Of a stretch of DNA of 64,000 nt, positions 22,946 to 34,300 are shown piece after piece. The stretch is from Choristoneura fumiferana. Lineage: Eukaryota; Arthropoda; Insecta; Lepidoptera; Tortricidae. Position numbers and translations under genes: made by a program. Under the pieces are notes generated by a model. It did not search any database and had not been told where the DNA came from. It worked only from the letters and a program-made list of their open reading frames with translations. The stretch covers positions 40,249,474-40,313,473 of the forward strand of contig NC_133472.1 of the NCBI RefSeq assembly GCF_025370935.1, given 5' to 3'. Each line of letters begins with the position of its first letter. Within the stretch, counting starts at the first letter, position 1.

Positions 22946-24227
22946 CTATCTGATATTTTACCTGTACCTACTAATATGTCACATGCATGAGATAACAGGT
23001 ACTCCACAGGGGTGTCTCGTATTGCATAATGTTGATACTTCTAAAAATTTTTGGTCGAAGTTTTTGGCATAATGTTGGATGGCATATCTACTACTCGTTT
23101 ATCCTATTCATTTTTACGCATACACATTAAAAAGACCTAATGCTGGTTTGTGCTGACATTGATGTTTCGATCATCGAATTACCTAAAACGTAATATGCCT
23201 AATACTTACTAATCGTAATAAGAATTATTTTGCATATCATTAAAATGGCTGTAATTACAGCATCTAGACTATTCTATCCCTAAATTTACTCGTATCAAAC
23301 GTATCATTTCGTATCAAAACAACTATATTTTAACAAAATAATAGGCAAACTACTTGGGTACTTGCAAATTTATAATTTTAACTGAATAAAATAGGTTAGG
23401 TTAAGTTAGGAATGCGACCCCAACAGAAACAAACAAACTACCAATAAAGTCAGTTAAGCAGTATAGGTAGGAAAGGTTAGGTTACATTAAATTAAACTTT
23501 TTTTTATAAGTAGATAAGTACATTAAGTACTGAACATCATAGTTATATACATATTTATTATTAAATAAATTGAATCTTTGACTCAATAAACATTTAGGAC
23601 CAATCACTTTTAGGATAAACGATATTGGGAACACCAATTTTAGCACAAAACAACAAAGTGTATGCCATACGTTATTCGATTTAAAGTTGTTATGCGAAAA
23701 AATATTAGGACTAAAAATTTTATGCCACCCGACATAAATCGACTTAACAGTGGCGAAACAGGGGCTCATTTGATTACGATAAAAGTTAAGTTAATTTATC
23801 ATTGTAGCTGTGCAGTATACGGGAATGCGTTTATAAAAATAAGTAAATTATTAACTAAAAGTTTATAGTGCGTTTACGCTGCGAGGTGAATTTGTACAAT
23901 GCTTTGATGTCCCCTGCCTGTTCAACCTGCAGTACACTTTATCATTAGAAACTGTGTTTTATTTACAAATCCATAGGTAGGCAATGCAGATCATTCTCAA
24001 TGGTTCTTGAACGTATGATAGAGGATTTAATACATGGTGTAGATAAAGTTATATATGCAACTGTACGTAAATAAAGTTTTTTATGTAAGTATGCATGTCT
24101 GTTACTCCTTTACGCTGAAACGTCTGGATGGGTGTCCAACTACTCTTTATTCCGATATCTTAAGGGATTGATATAAAATCCCAAAATTACGTTTTAAATA
24201 CCTACAACGTAAATACACGTTGTAATG
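22946..24227. other. Gene-free AT-rich stretch
   Basis: No exon recognised. A short TTAGG-like stretch at ~23392-23411 is too short to call telomeric. Open frames at 23482-23868 lack domains. Confidence 0.4.
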
Positions 24228-24825
24228 AGGGCTAAAAGACAGACGAAATATTGCTAGATGGCGTTAGTATCGTGAGGTTTTTTGACTTTACGGTTTTGCT
24301 TGCAATTGGCTCATTTAGTTATTGGCCAATGAGGGCTACCGTTTTCGCGCTCACCAGTTGGCGCCACTGTAGACTAAGGTCCTGCCGGAAGTATAGTGGT
24401 TAGTTTGTTATTACGGGCGTGAAAACAAAATTTACATTTTAATCATATTTAATACCTTATAACCGTACCATAAAAATATCGAGCATGCCACAGTGTAGCG
24501 TAGTCCCGTTTTGTTAGGAAAAAAAGGAGGACAATGGTTTCCGAAAGACAAAACTGTGTCAAAACACAGACAATAATTGCCCCGTAACCAGTAACGCATA
24601 TTTGCCATAAATAATTTCAGGTATTGCAAAATATTCACAAAACACTTCTAATTATAAATGACCCCGCGTAGTTCACAAAAAATGGTGACATTTGACATTT
24701 CGGAGACCTCACGCTACACTAGCGCCTCTAGCGGCGAATTCATACGCGATAGCCTTCATTGCAAGCAAGACCTTACGTCAAGAAACCCTCACGATACTAA
24801 CGCCATCTAGCGATATTTGAATGTG
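24228..24825. repeat. ~600-bp inverted-repeat element (GAGGGCTAAAAGAC family)
   Basis: TATTGCTAGATGGCGTTAGT near 24253 is mirrored by ACTAACGCCATCTAGCGATA near 24800, and TTTTGCTTGCAATTGG by the GCAAGCAAGACC region. The left end carries TGAGGGCTAAAAGACA, a motif shared with 26843 and, inverted, with 27200. Related partial copies at 26500-26635 and 26843-27205 indicate a local cluster of one family. The open frame 24432-24638 lies inside and is not a gene. Confidence 0.65.
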
Positions 24826-25694
24826 ACTTCAACTGCTGGATAGTGTGAAGGCACGGGTGAAATATAGTTCATAAATAAAATCCCGTCAGTAAAAATCTTG
24901 CGTTTAAATTAGAGTTAAACAAAAATCAAGTTATTTTATTAAAACTTTAATAAATTATACTTTCACAGCTTACATTAACGACAAAAATAAAAACGTTAGT
25001 TAAAATTATGAACTTCATTAAAATAAAATTATTCCTTAATCGACATTAACCCATTAAAAGAGGTAGGTTATTTCTTGGGTTGATCAACATTTTCTTGTCA
25101 CTCTTTGCTATAGTTACGGTCTCCTGAGTCACTCTATAAACCGTAAGTTTATAGGATTAAAACTGGCCAAACATGCATTTTTGTCGTAGTTTTAAGCCCC
25201 TTCTATACTTCGTTTTATTAGCATTCGATTGACGGTAAGCGATCTTGACGTGTCTTTTTATTGAAAACACTTAAAAAATAAGTCACACCAAATATGTAAC
25301 AATTAGCAAGGACATATGATCATTTATACTTTTTTGGTATCATAAGTAATATAACTGTTTTATTACGTTTTTCAATAAAAGGACTCGACAAGATAGTTTA
25401 CCCTCCTTCTAATGCTAAAAAAAACGAAGTACCTATATAATTGGCCATCTAACAAACATGTTAGTATTGTGACACAACATTTCTTCTATTCAACTGTACT
25501 ACTTTTGTCCCCTCGCTGACGGGACAGAATGACAACGAGAAATAGTTGATCCACCCTCTTACATTACCCATATTTCTGTTACCATCTAGGGCATGGTAGA
25601 AATGCAGCTACAAGTATAGTCAAATTAATCAACATGTTACAGAAGTAATGCATAACGGTTCCCATCGTATTTTATCGGAAAAGTTCGTTATCAT
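24826..25694. other. Gene-free stretch
   Basis: AT-rich. No exon, hairpin or repeat that I can support. Confidence 0.35.
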
Positions 25695-25982
25695 CAGGGG
25701 TCGGACAAAAAGTGCGGATGGCGTAAAAATGACGTAATCTTGCACACAAGATGATGTTTTTATTTAAACTTCCGTGTGACATGTAGTAACAAAGTAGCAT
25801 TAATGAAGTAACAAAATAATCGTAAATAAATCAATGGAATTCAGTGAATAAAATAATTTTCATATCGGTTAATAAAGAGGTTGATAAATGATAAGTGATA
25901 ATTGTTTATGAAAATCAAAAATACTATTTGAAATCATCCTACAAGGGGTTTGACGTCATCGGCACTTTTTGTCCGACCCCTG
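25695..25982. mobile_element. 288-bp hAT-type MITE with 8-bp TSD
   Basis: Ends CAGGGGTCGGACAAAAAGTG and the reverse complement CACTTTTTGTCCGACCCCTG form a ~21-base TIR. The 8-bp duplication GTTATCAT lies at 25687-25694 and 25983-25990. 8-bp TSD plus CAGGG ends is the hAT signature. No transposase is present, so it is non-autonomous. Confidence 0.9.
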
Positions 25983-26168
25983 GTTATCATAGTGCTCTCT
26001 CAATCCGCTTCGGTACCCATAGTACAGCCGTTTCGACGTTTGACACTAAATAATAAAGTTTCATATTAATGGATATGAAAATGTCACTCGTTTAATACAA
26101 TAATTGATTGACACTTCGGATGCGGTCATATTCCGACTTTTCCCGATGGAAGTACATTATGCGCTATG

Positions 26169-26386
26169 TAGACTCGCTGTCAGATATTTCGGAGCGGCAA
26201 AGGTGATCAAAAATATCATTTGTTAGTTTCTTAACATCAAAAGCATAAATTCCTTGTAGCGGTTCACCGAATCGCATTTAACAAATGAAAAATATAGAAA
26301 CATGAACCCGTAAATAATAGAGTGCATGTGGCGATATTTTTGACCACCTTGGCCGCTCCGATATATTATTATCTGCTGGCGACCGT
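26169..26386. mobile_element. Hairpin MITE with GGAGCGGC...GCCGCTCC arms
   Basis: TCAGATATTTCGGAGCGGC and AGGTGATCAAAAATATC on the left are mirrored by GATATTTTTGACCACCTTGG and CCGCTCCGATATATTATTAT on the right. The right edge GCGACCGTAC is a degenerate form of the GACTGTAC terminus of other MITEs here. A relative is at 52709-52850. Confidence 0.65.
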
Positions 26387-26499
26387 ACCATCCACCACGG
26401 ACTCGTTACATAAATGCTTGAAAGGAGTAATACCTCTCTACTCGTAATGACAATAACTTAGCGGCCGCGGAAGAGCTGTCAAAGAGGGTTTCTTGACAG

Positions 26500-26635
26500 A
26501 GCGAAACATCGCTAGATGGCGTTAATATCGAGAGGTCCGTTTGATGTTACAGTCTTGCTTGCGATTGGCTCATTTAGTTATTCAACCAATCACAATCGTG
26601 ACAGTCAAAATTGGCAAACGGACCTCACGAAAGCA
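26500..26635. repeat. Fragment of the GAGGGCTAAAAGAC family
   Basis: CATCGCTAGATGGCGTTAAT, TCTTGCTTGCGATTGGCTCA and TTTAGTTATT match the left part of the 24228 element. A short mirrored part (GACAGTC, GGACCTCAC) follows. Confidence 0.55.
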
Positions 26636-26842
26636 CCAAGTATTTAGCCTGTCATAAAAACCCGCAATGCCTCAAATTCCAAAGGTTAGACTTTGCTACT
26701 CATCTGTAGCATTGTGTAACCGTTAGATACATTTTATTCTTACACTAGAAGGTCACGACTTTGGCAACCGTCTCCTTAATGGCCTTCTACCCTTTAACTC
26801 CATCTCGTAGCCAGATTTGGTAGCTAGCAACGAAGCGGAAAT

Positions 26843-27205
26843 GAGGGCTAAAAGACAGGCGAAATATTGCTTACGCCATCTAGCGGTATTTTGCCTGTCT
26901 TTTACCTCGGGATCCTTTCGACTATCATAATTTTATAAGTCATAAATAGTCATAATGTAATGTTTGTCATAATTTTTGTTAGTAATTTTTTTTCCGCTGA
27001 AACCATACATTTTTCATAAAATTTTAAATGGTCAGCCTGTAGAACATTATAGGTTACGTTAGGTTTGTTTTTGAACAATTCTGAAAAATAAATGGTCTCA
27101 GAGAAAAAAAAGAATTATGTCAAACATTATGACAAATATTACATTATGACTAACAATTTTCGACCAGTCGATATAGACCCCTTTTAGCCCTCATTGTGCT
27201 TTCCT
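26843..27205. repeat. Inverted-repeat element, GAGGGCTAAAAGAC family
   Basis: The left end TGAGGGCTAAAAGACAGGCG is mirrored at the right by CCCTTTTAGCCCTCA. Inside, CTTACGCCATCTAGCGG and a TCATAATGTAATG / ATTACATTATGAC pair give a second hairpin. Confidence 0.55.
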
Positions 27206-27284
27206 ATCTGGCAGCTAGCTAGAGTAGACCGCTTAGGAGATCGTTACCAATTTAAATACTTCGTGATTTCCAAGTTGTGTTCGG

Positions 27285-27900
27285 AAAGACTCGAGTCAAG
27301 AGCCCTTTTTAGAGCTAAGTTGACGGAAAAGGCTTGCTAAGAGCTATTCATTTTAAAAGGCTAATGTTTTTAAAAAAGACTCAATCCTTTTTTAAAGCTC
27401 AAGCCTTTTATTTAAGACTAGCGTTTTAATAATTTTTGTTTACTACATTCGATCCAAAAGTTTGACCTCCTAAGGGCAAAATTACACCCGAGACCATATT
27501 TTGTGTCAAAATTGTATTCTTCTCTTTTATCCTTCGTTTTGGTCTTAGAGTCTAAGGCTAAAAGGATTGGAAGGTAGAAATAGACTTTAATATGCCTCAA
27601 CATTTTTGCAAAAGACTTGAGCCTTTTATAGCGTAGACCTTTATTTCGCCTAGTAAGTTTTAAAGTTAAGGTTAGACCACGTTGAGTTTCTTGCCGGACA
27701 ACAAAGGTTTTTCCGAATCATTGGTAGATATTTTTTGACGATCATGTCATAAGGCCTAAATTGAATAAATATATTTTGACTTTGACTTAAAGGCTCTTAA
27801 ATAAAATTTGATTTGAGATCGAATGGGCGTTTTAGCCTTCTCGGAGTCAAGTACCAAGGCAAGCCTTTAACCGGCTCGAGTCTTTTATAACACAAAATCT
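27285..27900. repeat. Degenerate dispersed motif array (AAGACT...AGCCTTTTA)
   Basis: Loose copies of the words AAAAGACT, GACTCGAGTC, AAGGCT and AGCCTTTTA recur in both orientations across ~600 bases. No exact period could be defined. It may be an old satellite or a cluster of decayed inverted repeats, and it lies just past the 3' end of COQ8. Confidence 0.35.
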
Positions 27901-28246
27901 TAGTCTATCAGGTGCTGTTTGTATACGATTCTTTATCATCAATCATTTTGTTAACCAGTTTCGCTAATCGTCAGATTATTCATTTACCAGCGTTCTCCGT
28001 AAGACTCATCTATTGTAAGATTTCTTGTCGTCAAATTCTTTACAAGTTTTGTCGTAAAACAAACCTAGCAAAATCGAATAATCTGAGGATTAAATGCACA
28101 ATTTACGTTGTTATCTTACATTATCGTGTCTTATTTCCTGATGGAACTAAGGTTTATACAGTACAGATGCTTTTCTGGTGCAAAGGTTGTATATCGCGGT
28201 TCAACGCGGCAAGTCTATTGGGCACCTTCGCCGTATGACGAAGCGA

Positions 28247-28252
28247 TTTATT
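28247..28252 (-). terminator. Candidate poly(A) signal of COQ8 (AATAAA)
   Basis: AATAAA on the minus strand, 58 bases after the COQ8 stop codon at 28310-28312. Its position is right for a short 3' UTR, and it is the nearest match. Confidence 0.5.
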
Positions 28253-28309
28253 TGTCTATATTTTATGCTGCATTTATCTGACCTTAAAAAAACTGGTAAA
28301 CAAGTTGTA

Positions 28310-31300
28310 TTACCTAACGCTGTTAGTTTTGTACTGTTCATAGATTTCCTGGAACATGTCCCGGCAATTCATCTTGATCTTCATTTTGGAGCAGAGAAGG
28401 AATACCCCGGATAGTTTGCGGTGCAGCGAGTAAATTTCCTCGGGCGGCGGGCAGAGACGGTGGCTCAGAATCGTTGGTACTAGTGCCTGAAGTTATGAGA
28501 ATTCTTTAATGGTACAGTCGGTTAGCCGAGACATTTTGGGCATTATGGGACTTTTTAGAGCAAGTATTTGATGAAACGTAAGAACTAGTATAATCTTTCC
28601 TTCATGTTTTGCCTTACGTGATACATACGCGATGTTTTGCAACTGAGCAGGCAGCGGTAGTATTGCCATGAGAGTAGGCAGCGCTAGTGCTGTAATGAAC
28701 GTAGACAGCGCTAGTATTGCCATGAGGGTAGGCAGCGCTAGTGTTGCCATGAGGGTAGACAGCGCTAGTATTGCCATGAGGGTAGACAGCGCTAGCATTG
28801 CCATGAGGGTAGACAGCGTTAGTATTGCCATGAGGGTAGACAGCGCTAGTATTGCCATGAGGGTAGACAGCGCTAGTGTTGCCATGAGGGTAGACAGCGC
28901 TAGTGTTGCCATGAGGGTAGACAGCGCTAGTGTTGCCATGAGGGTAGACAGCGCTAGTATTGCCATGAGGGTAGACAGCGCTAGTATTGCCATGAGGGTA
29001 GACAGCGCTAGTATTGCCATGAGGGTAGACAGCGCTAGTATTGCCATGAGGGTAGACAGCGCTAGTATTGCCATGAGGGTAGACAGCGCTAGTATTGCCA
29101 TGAGGGTAGACAGCGCTAGTGTTGCCGTGAGGGTAGGCAGCGCTAGTATTTCCATGAGGGTAGGCAGCGCTAGTATTTCTATGAGGGTAGGCAGCGCTAG
29201 TGCTGCAATGAACGTAGATAGCGCTAGTATTGCCATGAGGGTAGTAGACAGCGCTAGTATTGCCATGAGGGTAGGCAGCGCTAGTGTTGCCATGAGAGTA
29301 GAAGGCGGGTGCGTGCAAATGCAAGCTACTGGCGCTGTCTACCTTCGCTTCACACCACTTGAGTTGAACTTTGCCACAGCACCGATAACAATAAAGCTCA
29401 ACAGCCGCTGAGCTATGAAACGTACCTGAATACGCCTCGTGGTGCGCTGCGTCCCGAAGTCGAACTCGCCGCTCGTGTTGGTGAACACCTCGCCCATTAT
29501 CATCACTGTATCCACGTGCGTTTCCTCCATGATCTAAACGAATTTGATCAATTTGATCATCAACTCCTGGATTATGAAAATATAGACACACAGTCAATGT
29601 TTAGCGAAGAGTAAGACAAATTCGATTGGATTTAGTGTTTTTTTGATCTTTAAATCTCTCTTTTAAACACTATTTCTCTATGCTGCAATACCGCTACTTG
29701 CACGTGACGTCACATGCAAGTATGTCTTTCACTGTCTAATCTTGAATTTCAAACCTTTATAACTATGCTATTATGTAAAGCAAGCTTCAAAAATGTTAAT
29801 GACATTGTAAATCTGTTTTAAAAAAAATATACCTTGTTGGGTTTCTTACCGGATTCTTCTCAACGGAGGTTGATACTCTTATTCTGAATCGTTCGCCCTT
29901 TTCGCGGTGCTCCTATTCCGCATGGCGGAGGCGCTTCCGGCTTTGACACAACTCTAACCCAACCTATGTTTCTCCAACCCAAACAGTTTAGGTTAAGAGA
30001 CTAAGCTATATCAATAGATTAACGGGGATGCGAACAAACAAGGAATCGATTTAGACGAACGGGGAACTAAACGAAACAGACCTCGAAAAAGGAATCGATT
30101 CATTAGAGTCTAATGAATCGATTTAGACGTATAGGGAACTAGACGAAACAGACCTCGAAAAAGGAATCGATTCATTAGAGTCTAATGAATCGATTTAACG
30201 TATAGGGAACTAGACGAAACAGACCTTAACCATCACTCACTTTAGACTCGTAGCCGGTGAGGAACTTCATTTCCTTGGACATGCGCAGTATGGCGGCGCG
30301 GTCGCCGTCCGACGCGGCCTTTATTATCTCGATGTACTGGTCCATGAACTCTTTAGAGTACTCGCGCGTCGCGCCAAAGTCCAGGAGTATTACCTGAGAA
30401 AAAAAGTAAAGGTGAGAAACAAGGGCGTCGCCAGGGGGAGCAGGGAGGGGCAGCTGCCCCAACCCTAGAGATTATAAAAAGTTGCCAAATGTAAAGCAAC
30501 CAAACCAGTCCTAAGTCTTTGACTTGACTTGCTTGATCCATCATTCCTGTACGTTGAAACCGAAACTCGAATGATATTCACCAATTCCAATAAATAACTA
30601 CAATTCATACTTTTTCTCCATATCAACTTGCCCTAAAAAAAGCCAATTTATATATATAAATGGTCATTTCAAGAAGCGGTCATTTTAAAAATTTGTTATT
30701 TCAAGAAGTGGTCATTTTAAGAATTGGTCATTTCAAGAAGTGGTAATTTCAAGAATTGGTTATTTCAAGATGGGTCATATCAAGAAACTTGCACGACGCA
30801 ACGTAAGAACTCGCAAATTGATTCGCTTCGCGCATTCTTGCGATGTTATGTTACATCTTTTTCCTGTATATTTGTAGCAATAACCGAATGCGCACTTCTA
30901 TTTAAGATCCATGTCACGACCTAGTTTACAAAAGACGTTCAGTACGTTTGACGGTCATCGATAGAATGGTCACCCGAATCGTGGAAGGGAGACAGACGCC
31001 TTGCTGCACGAAATCGCATCGCAGCAATTCGTGTCGCAGTTTTCTGCGTTGCGAATTTGCATCGCTAGCTAGCGTAGACCCTAAGCTACGGGTATGTAAT
31101 GTTCGTCATTACAACGATTTGCAGATTTTCATTTCTCATAACACAAATATCAGAATTTCAATCTGTCGAAATATTGAGAATGTTTAAAAACAAAATTGCC
31201 GAATTTTTCAAATCACATTATTCACTTTTCATAATTGCCTTATACATATTAAAGTACCGTATAGTAATATTAATAATAAACAATTTTTATACAAACACAT

Positions 31301-34300
31301 TGAGGATAATGATCGAAAAGTACAAACGCCTGGCAACAATCCAACAGCAAAGATCATTTGTGAAGCAATATTATCCGGGCTATAAAAAAAAACCTAACAT
31401 CGAACCTAACCTACCCGAGTCGCTTCTGCTCCGAACGGTCTTGCTCGCTCGCACAAATCAAATTTTTTTTTTTTACATTTGGCACGCATGATTTTATACC
31501 GTCTAGGCGTCGAATCATTATTCTAAATGTTGTTATAGATTTTAATCATTATATGGATAACCGGATATTCGAAATGAAATTATTTAATGTTTATAAGCAT
31601 TATAGCAATTGTTGTTATAACTAATGAAAGTTATATTATTTAAAGCTTATGCTCTGTTAAAATATGAAATTATTTTTTGAGCATCTCTAAAAAAGTTTGT
31701 ACATTTGATTTGCGACTCCGATTTGGGTAAAAATTTGCAGGTAGATTTAAATAACATAGTCTACCGAAATGTCCCAATTAATTTGTATGGAAAATTTCCA
31801 TACAAACCAATTGGGACATTTTGAGAGACTATGTTATTACGACTCAGTATCGTTCACTCTACATACCTGCAAATTTTTATCCAAATCGGAATCGCAAATC
31901 AAATGTACAAACTTTTTTAGAAATGCTCTTTTATACTAAATGAATATTATTATTTTTGAACATAGTAACATGAAATTATGCTAAAAGTTTGTATGACGAT
32001 TGAACGGCACCCTAAGCTACCTGTTTGGTGTTGGGGTTGTAGAAGAAGTTTGCCCAGTTGGGATCTGTCTGCATGCAGCGCAGCACGAACATCTCTCGCA
32101 GGCACAGCTGCATTATCTTATAGGCGATGTCGTGCCGTGTCCCATACGGCGCGTCGAAAAACTTGTCGAGAGGCACGCCGTCAATCAGCTCCGTGGTTAT
32201 CACTTCTTGGGCGCAGAGCTCGTCTGGGGATTGGCAAATAAAACCAACTAATATCATAAATGTAAAAGTTTGTGAGTGAGTGAGTGAGTGAGTGAGTATG
32301 TTTGTTACTTGTTTCGACTTCTTCTTCTGACGGATTTGGATATTTGGCAAAAAGTTAGTTTATAACCTGGATGAAAACATAGGATAGCTTTTATCCCGAT
32401 ATTCCCACGGGATAGGGATAAAATCTCTAAATAACAACCGCTGGCCGTAGAGTCATGAAATTTGGTATGTAGATAGCTGGACATCTGGAATAAAAAATAG
32501 CCTACTTTTTATTCCGATATTCCCACGGGATAGGGATAAAATCTGTCAAACAAGAGTCATGAAATTTGACCATGATTGTTTTTTATATTATTTGTATCGA
32601 AAAGTAAGAGACAACGCCCACTAGCAAGTTTCGTAACCAAACCGACGCCATGACGGCATGATACGGTGTAGTGGGTTAGAGACCTTAAGCACGTTGGTAG
32701 CGTATATTATAACTAATTACAAGTAGCAGTTTTTTTTAAGAAACTCTGTCCCACTGCTGGGCACAGGCCTTCTCTCGGGATGAGAGGGCTTGGGCCGTAG
32801 TTCCCATGCGGGGCCAGTGCCGATTGTAAACTTTACAAACAAAATCGAATTACTTCGCAGGTCTGTACGATGTTTTCCTCCACCGTAAAGCTCGTGGCAA
32901 ATATCAAATGTAATTTCGCACATGAGTTTCGAAAAACACAGAATGCTAGCCGGGGTCTGAACCCATGATCCTCTGCTTGAGAGGCCACAGGTCAAAGTTG
33001 CACACTGTTATGCAATAGTGTGTCAACCCTGGTTAATTCTACAAATACAATGTCAACCCTTAGGCACTTGTCCCACCGCCGACGATGAGCGAGAAGCGAG
33101 CAGAGCGAGTAACTAGAAACGAGTGGGCGAGCAGTGAAAAGCGAGTGTTCGAGCACGACGGGCGATTACTCGCTCCACTCGCTCGAGCCGGGCGGCCGCC
33201 AAGCTAATAGCGATGAGCGAGTTTTATAGCTCTTGTCGCTGCGACAAAAGATGTAAAGCGAGTTCTCGCCGGCAGTGTGAACCGCCAGCGATCAACTATT
33301 AATATATATGTCTCTTTTACTCACACAGGATCTTATATCTTTTGTTCGTTTCTTGAGCGAGAAAATAGTCGATAGCCAATCGTTTCCTCGCCGGCGGTGA
33401 GACAACTGATTTAGGAAATAATTTTAACAGTTGACATTGTATTGCAAAATGACAGTGAGTTGACTCAGTATTAGGTACAAAACAGCGTCCAGTTGGGACT
33501 TAAGAGGCTACAACTTACCAATGACGTCAGGCACAAAGTACTCAGGATATGGCGCCAGGAGCTGCTTGAACTTCTTGGTGCACTCGGCCTCCCGGAAGTA
33601 GTCTACTTCCCACGATAACTCCTTCTTTGCGACCTCCACTATGTTGTCCACGAACATGCCTTTGGGGAACACGTTCCACACCTAGACAAACAAAACCGGT
33701 CAAGAGCATGTCGGGCCGTGCTCAGTGTAGGGTTCCGTAGTTCCCGACCTTGCCTTAACTTAACTTTGCCTTAGAAATCATTTTTTACAAAAAGTTAAAA
33801 ACTGCTAAACGGATTAACTTGAAAATAATTTTCCTAGAAAGTTTTTATTAAGCTTAACTTCCGTGATTTTTTTTATATTTTTTAGACGTGCGATTCAAAA
33901 GTTAGAGGGGGAGGGAAATTTTTTTGAACTTTCGGTCGGAGTGAATATCCCCGAAAATATTCACTATCAAAAAATGGTTTTTGGAAACCCTTATTCATTT
34001 TTAAATACCTATCCAACGATACCCCACAACATAGGGTGGAAGTGAAAAATCATCCCCACTCAACGTGTATGGGAGGTACATACCTTACCCTAAAAAAATA
34101 TTTTTATTTTCTTTATTTTACCACTTCATCGGCGTGACTGATATGTATATTACACGCCAAATTCCAGCTTTCTAGTACTAACGGTCTCGGTCTCTGAGCT
34201 TAGCCACAGACAGACAGAGATACAGACGGACAGACATGGCGAAACTATAAGGGTGCCTAGTTGACTACGGAACCCTAAAAAGGGGGCAATAAGTTATAGT

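Noticed and set aside
23391..23411. Interstitial telomere repeat (TTAGG)n
   Set aside because: Only three or four imperfect units, which is expected by chance in this base composition.
28493..29597. Long open frames (266, 327 and 247 codons) on both strands
   Set aside because: They arise from the 27-bp minisatellite, whose period is a multiple of three and has no stops. Proven COQ8 splice sites place it in an intron.
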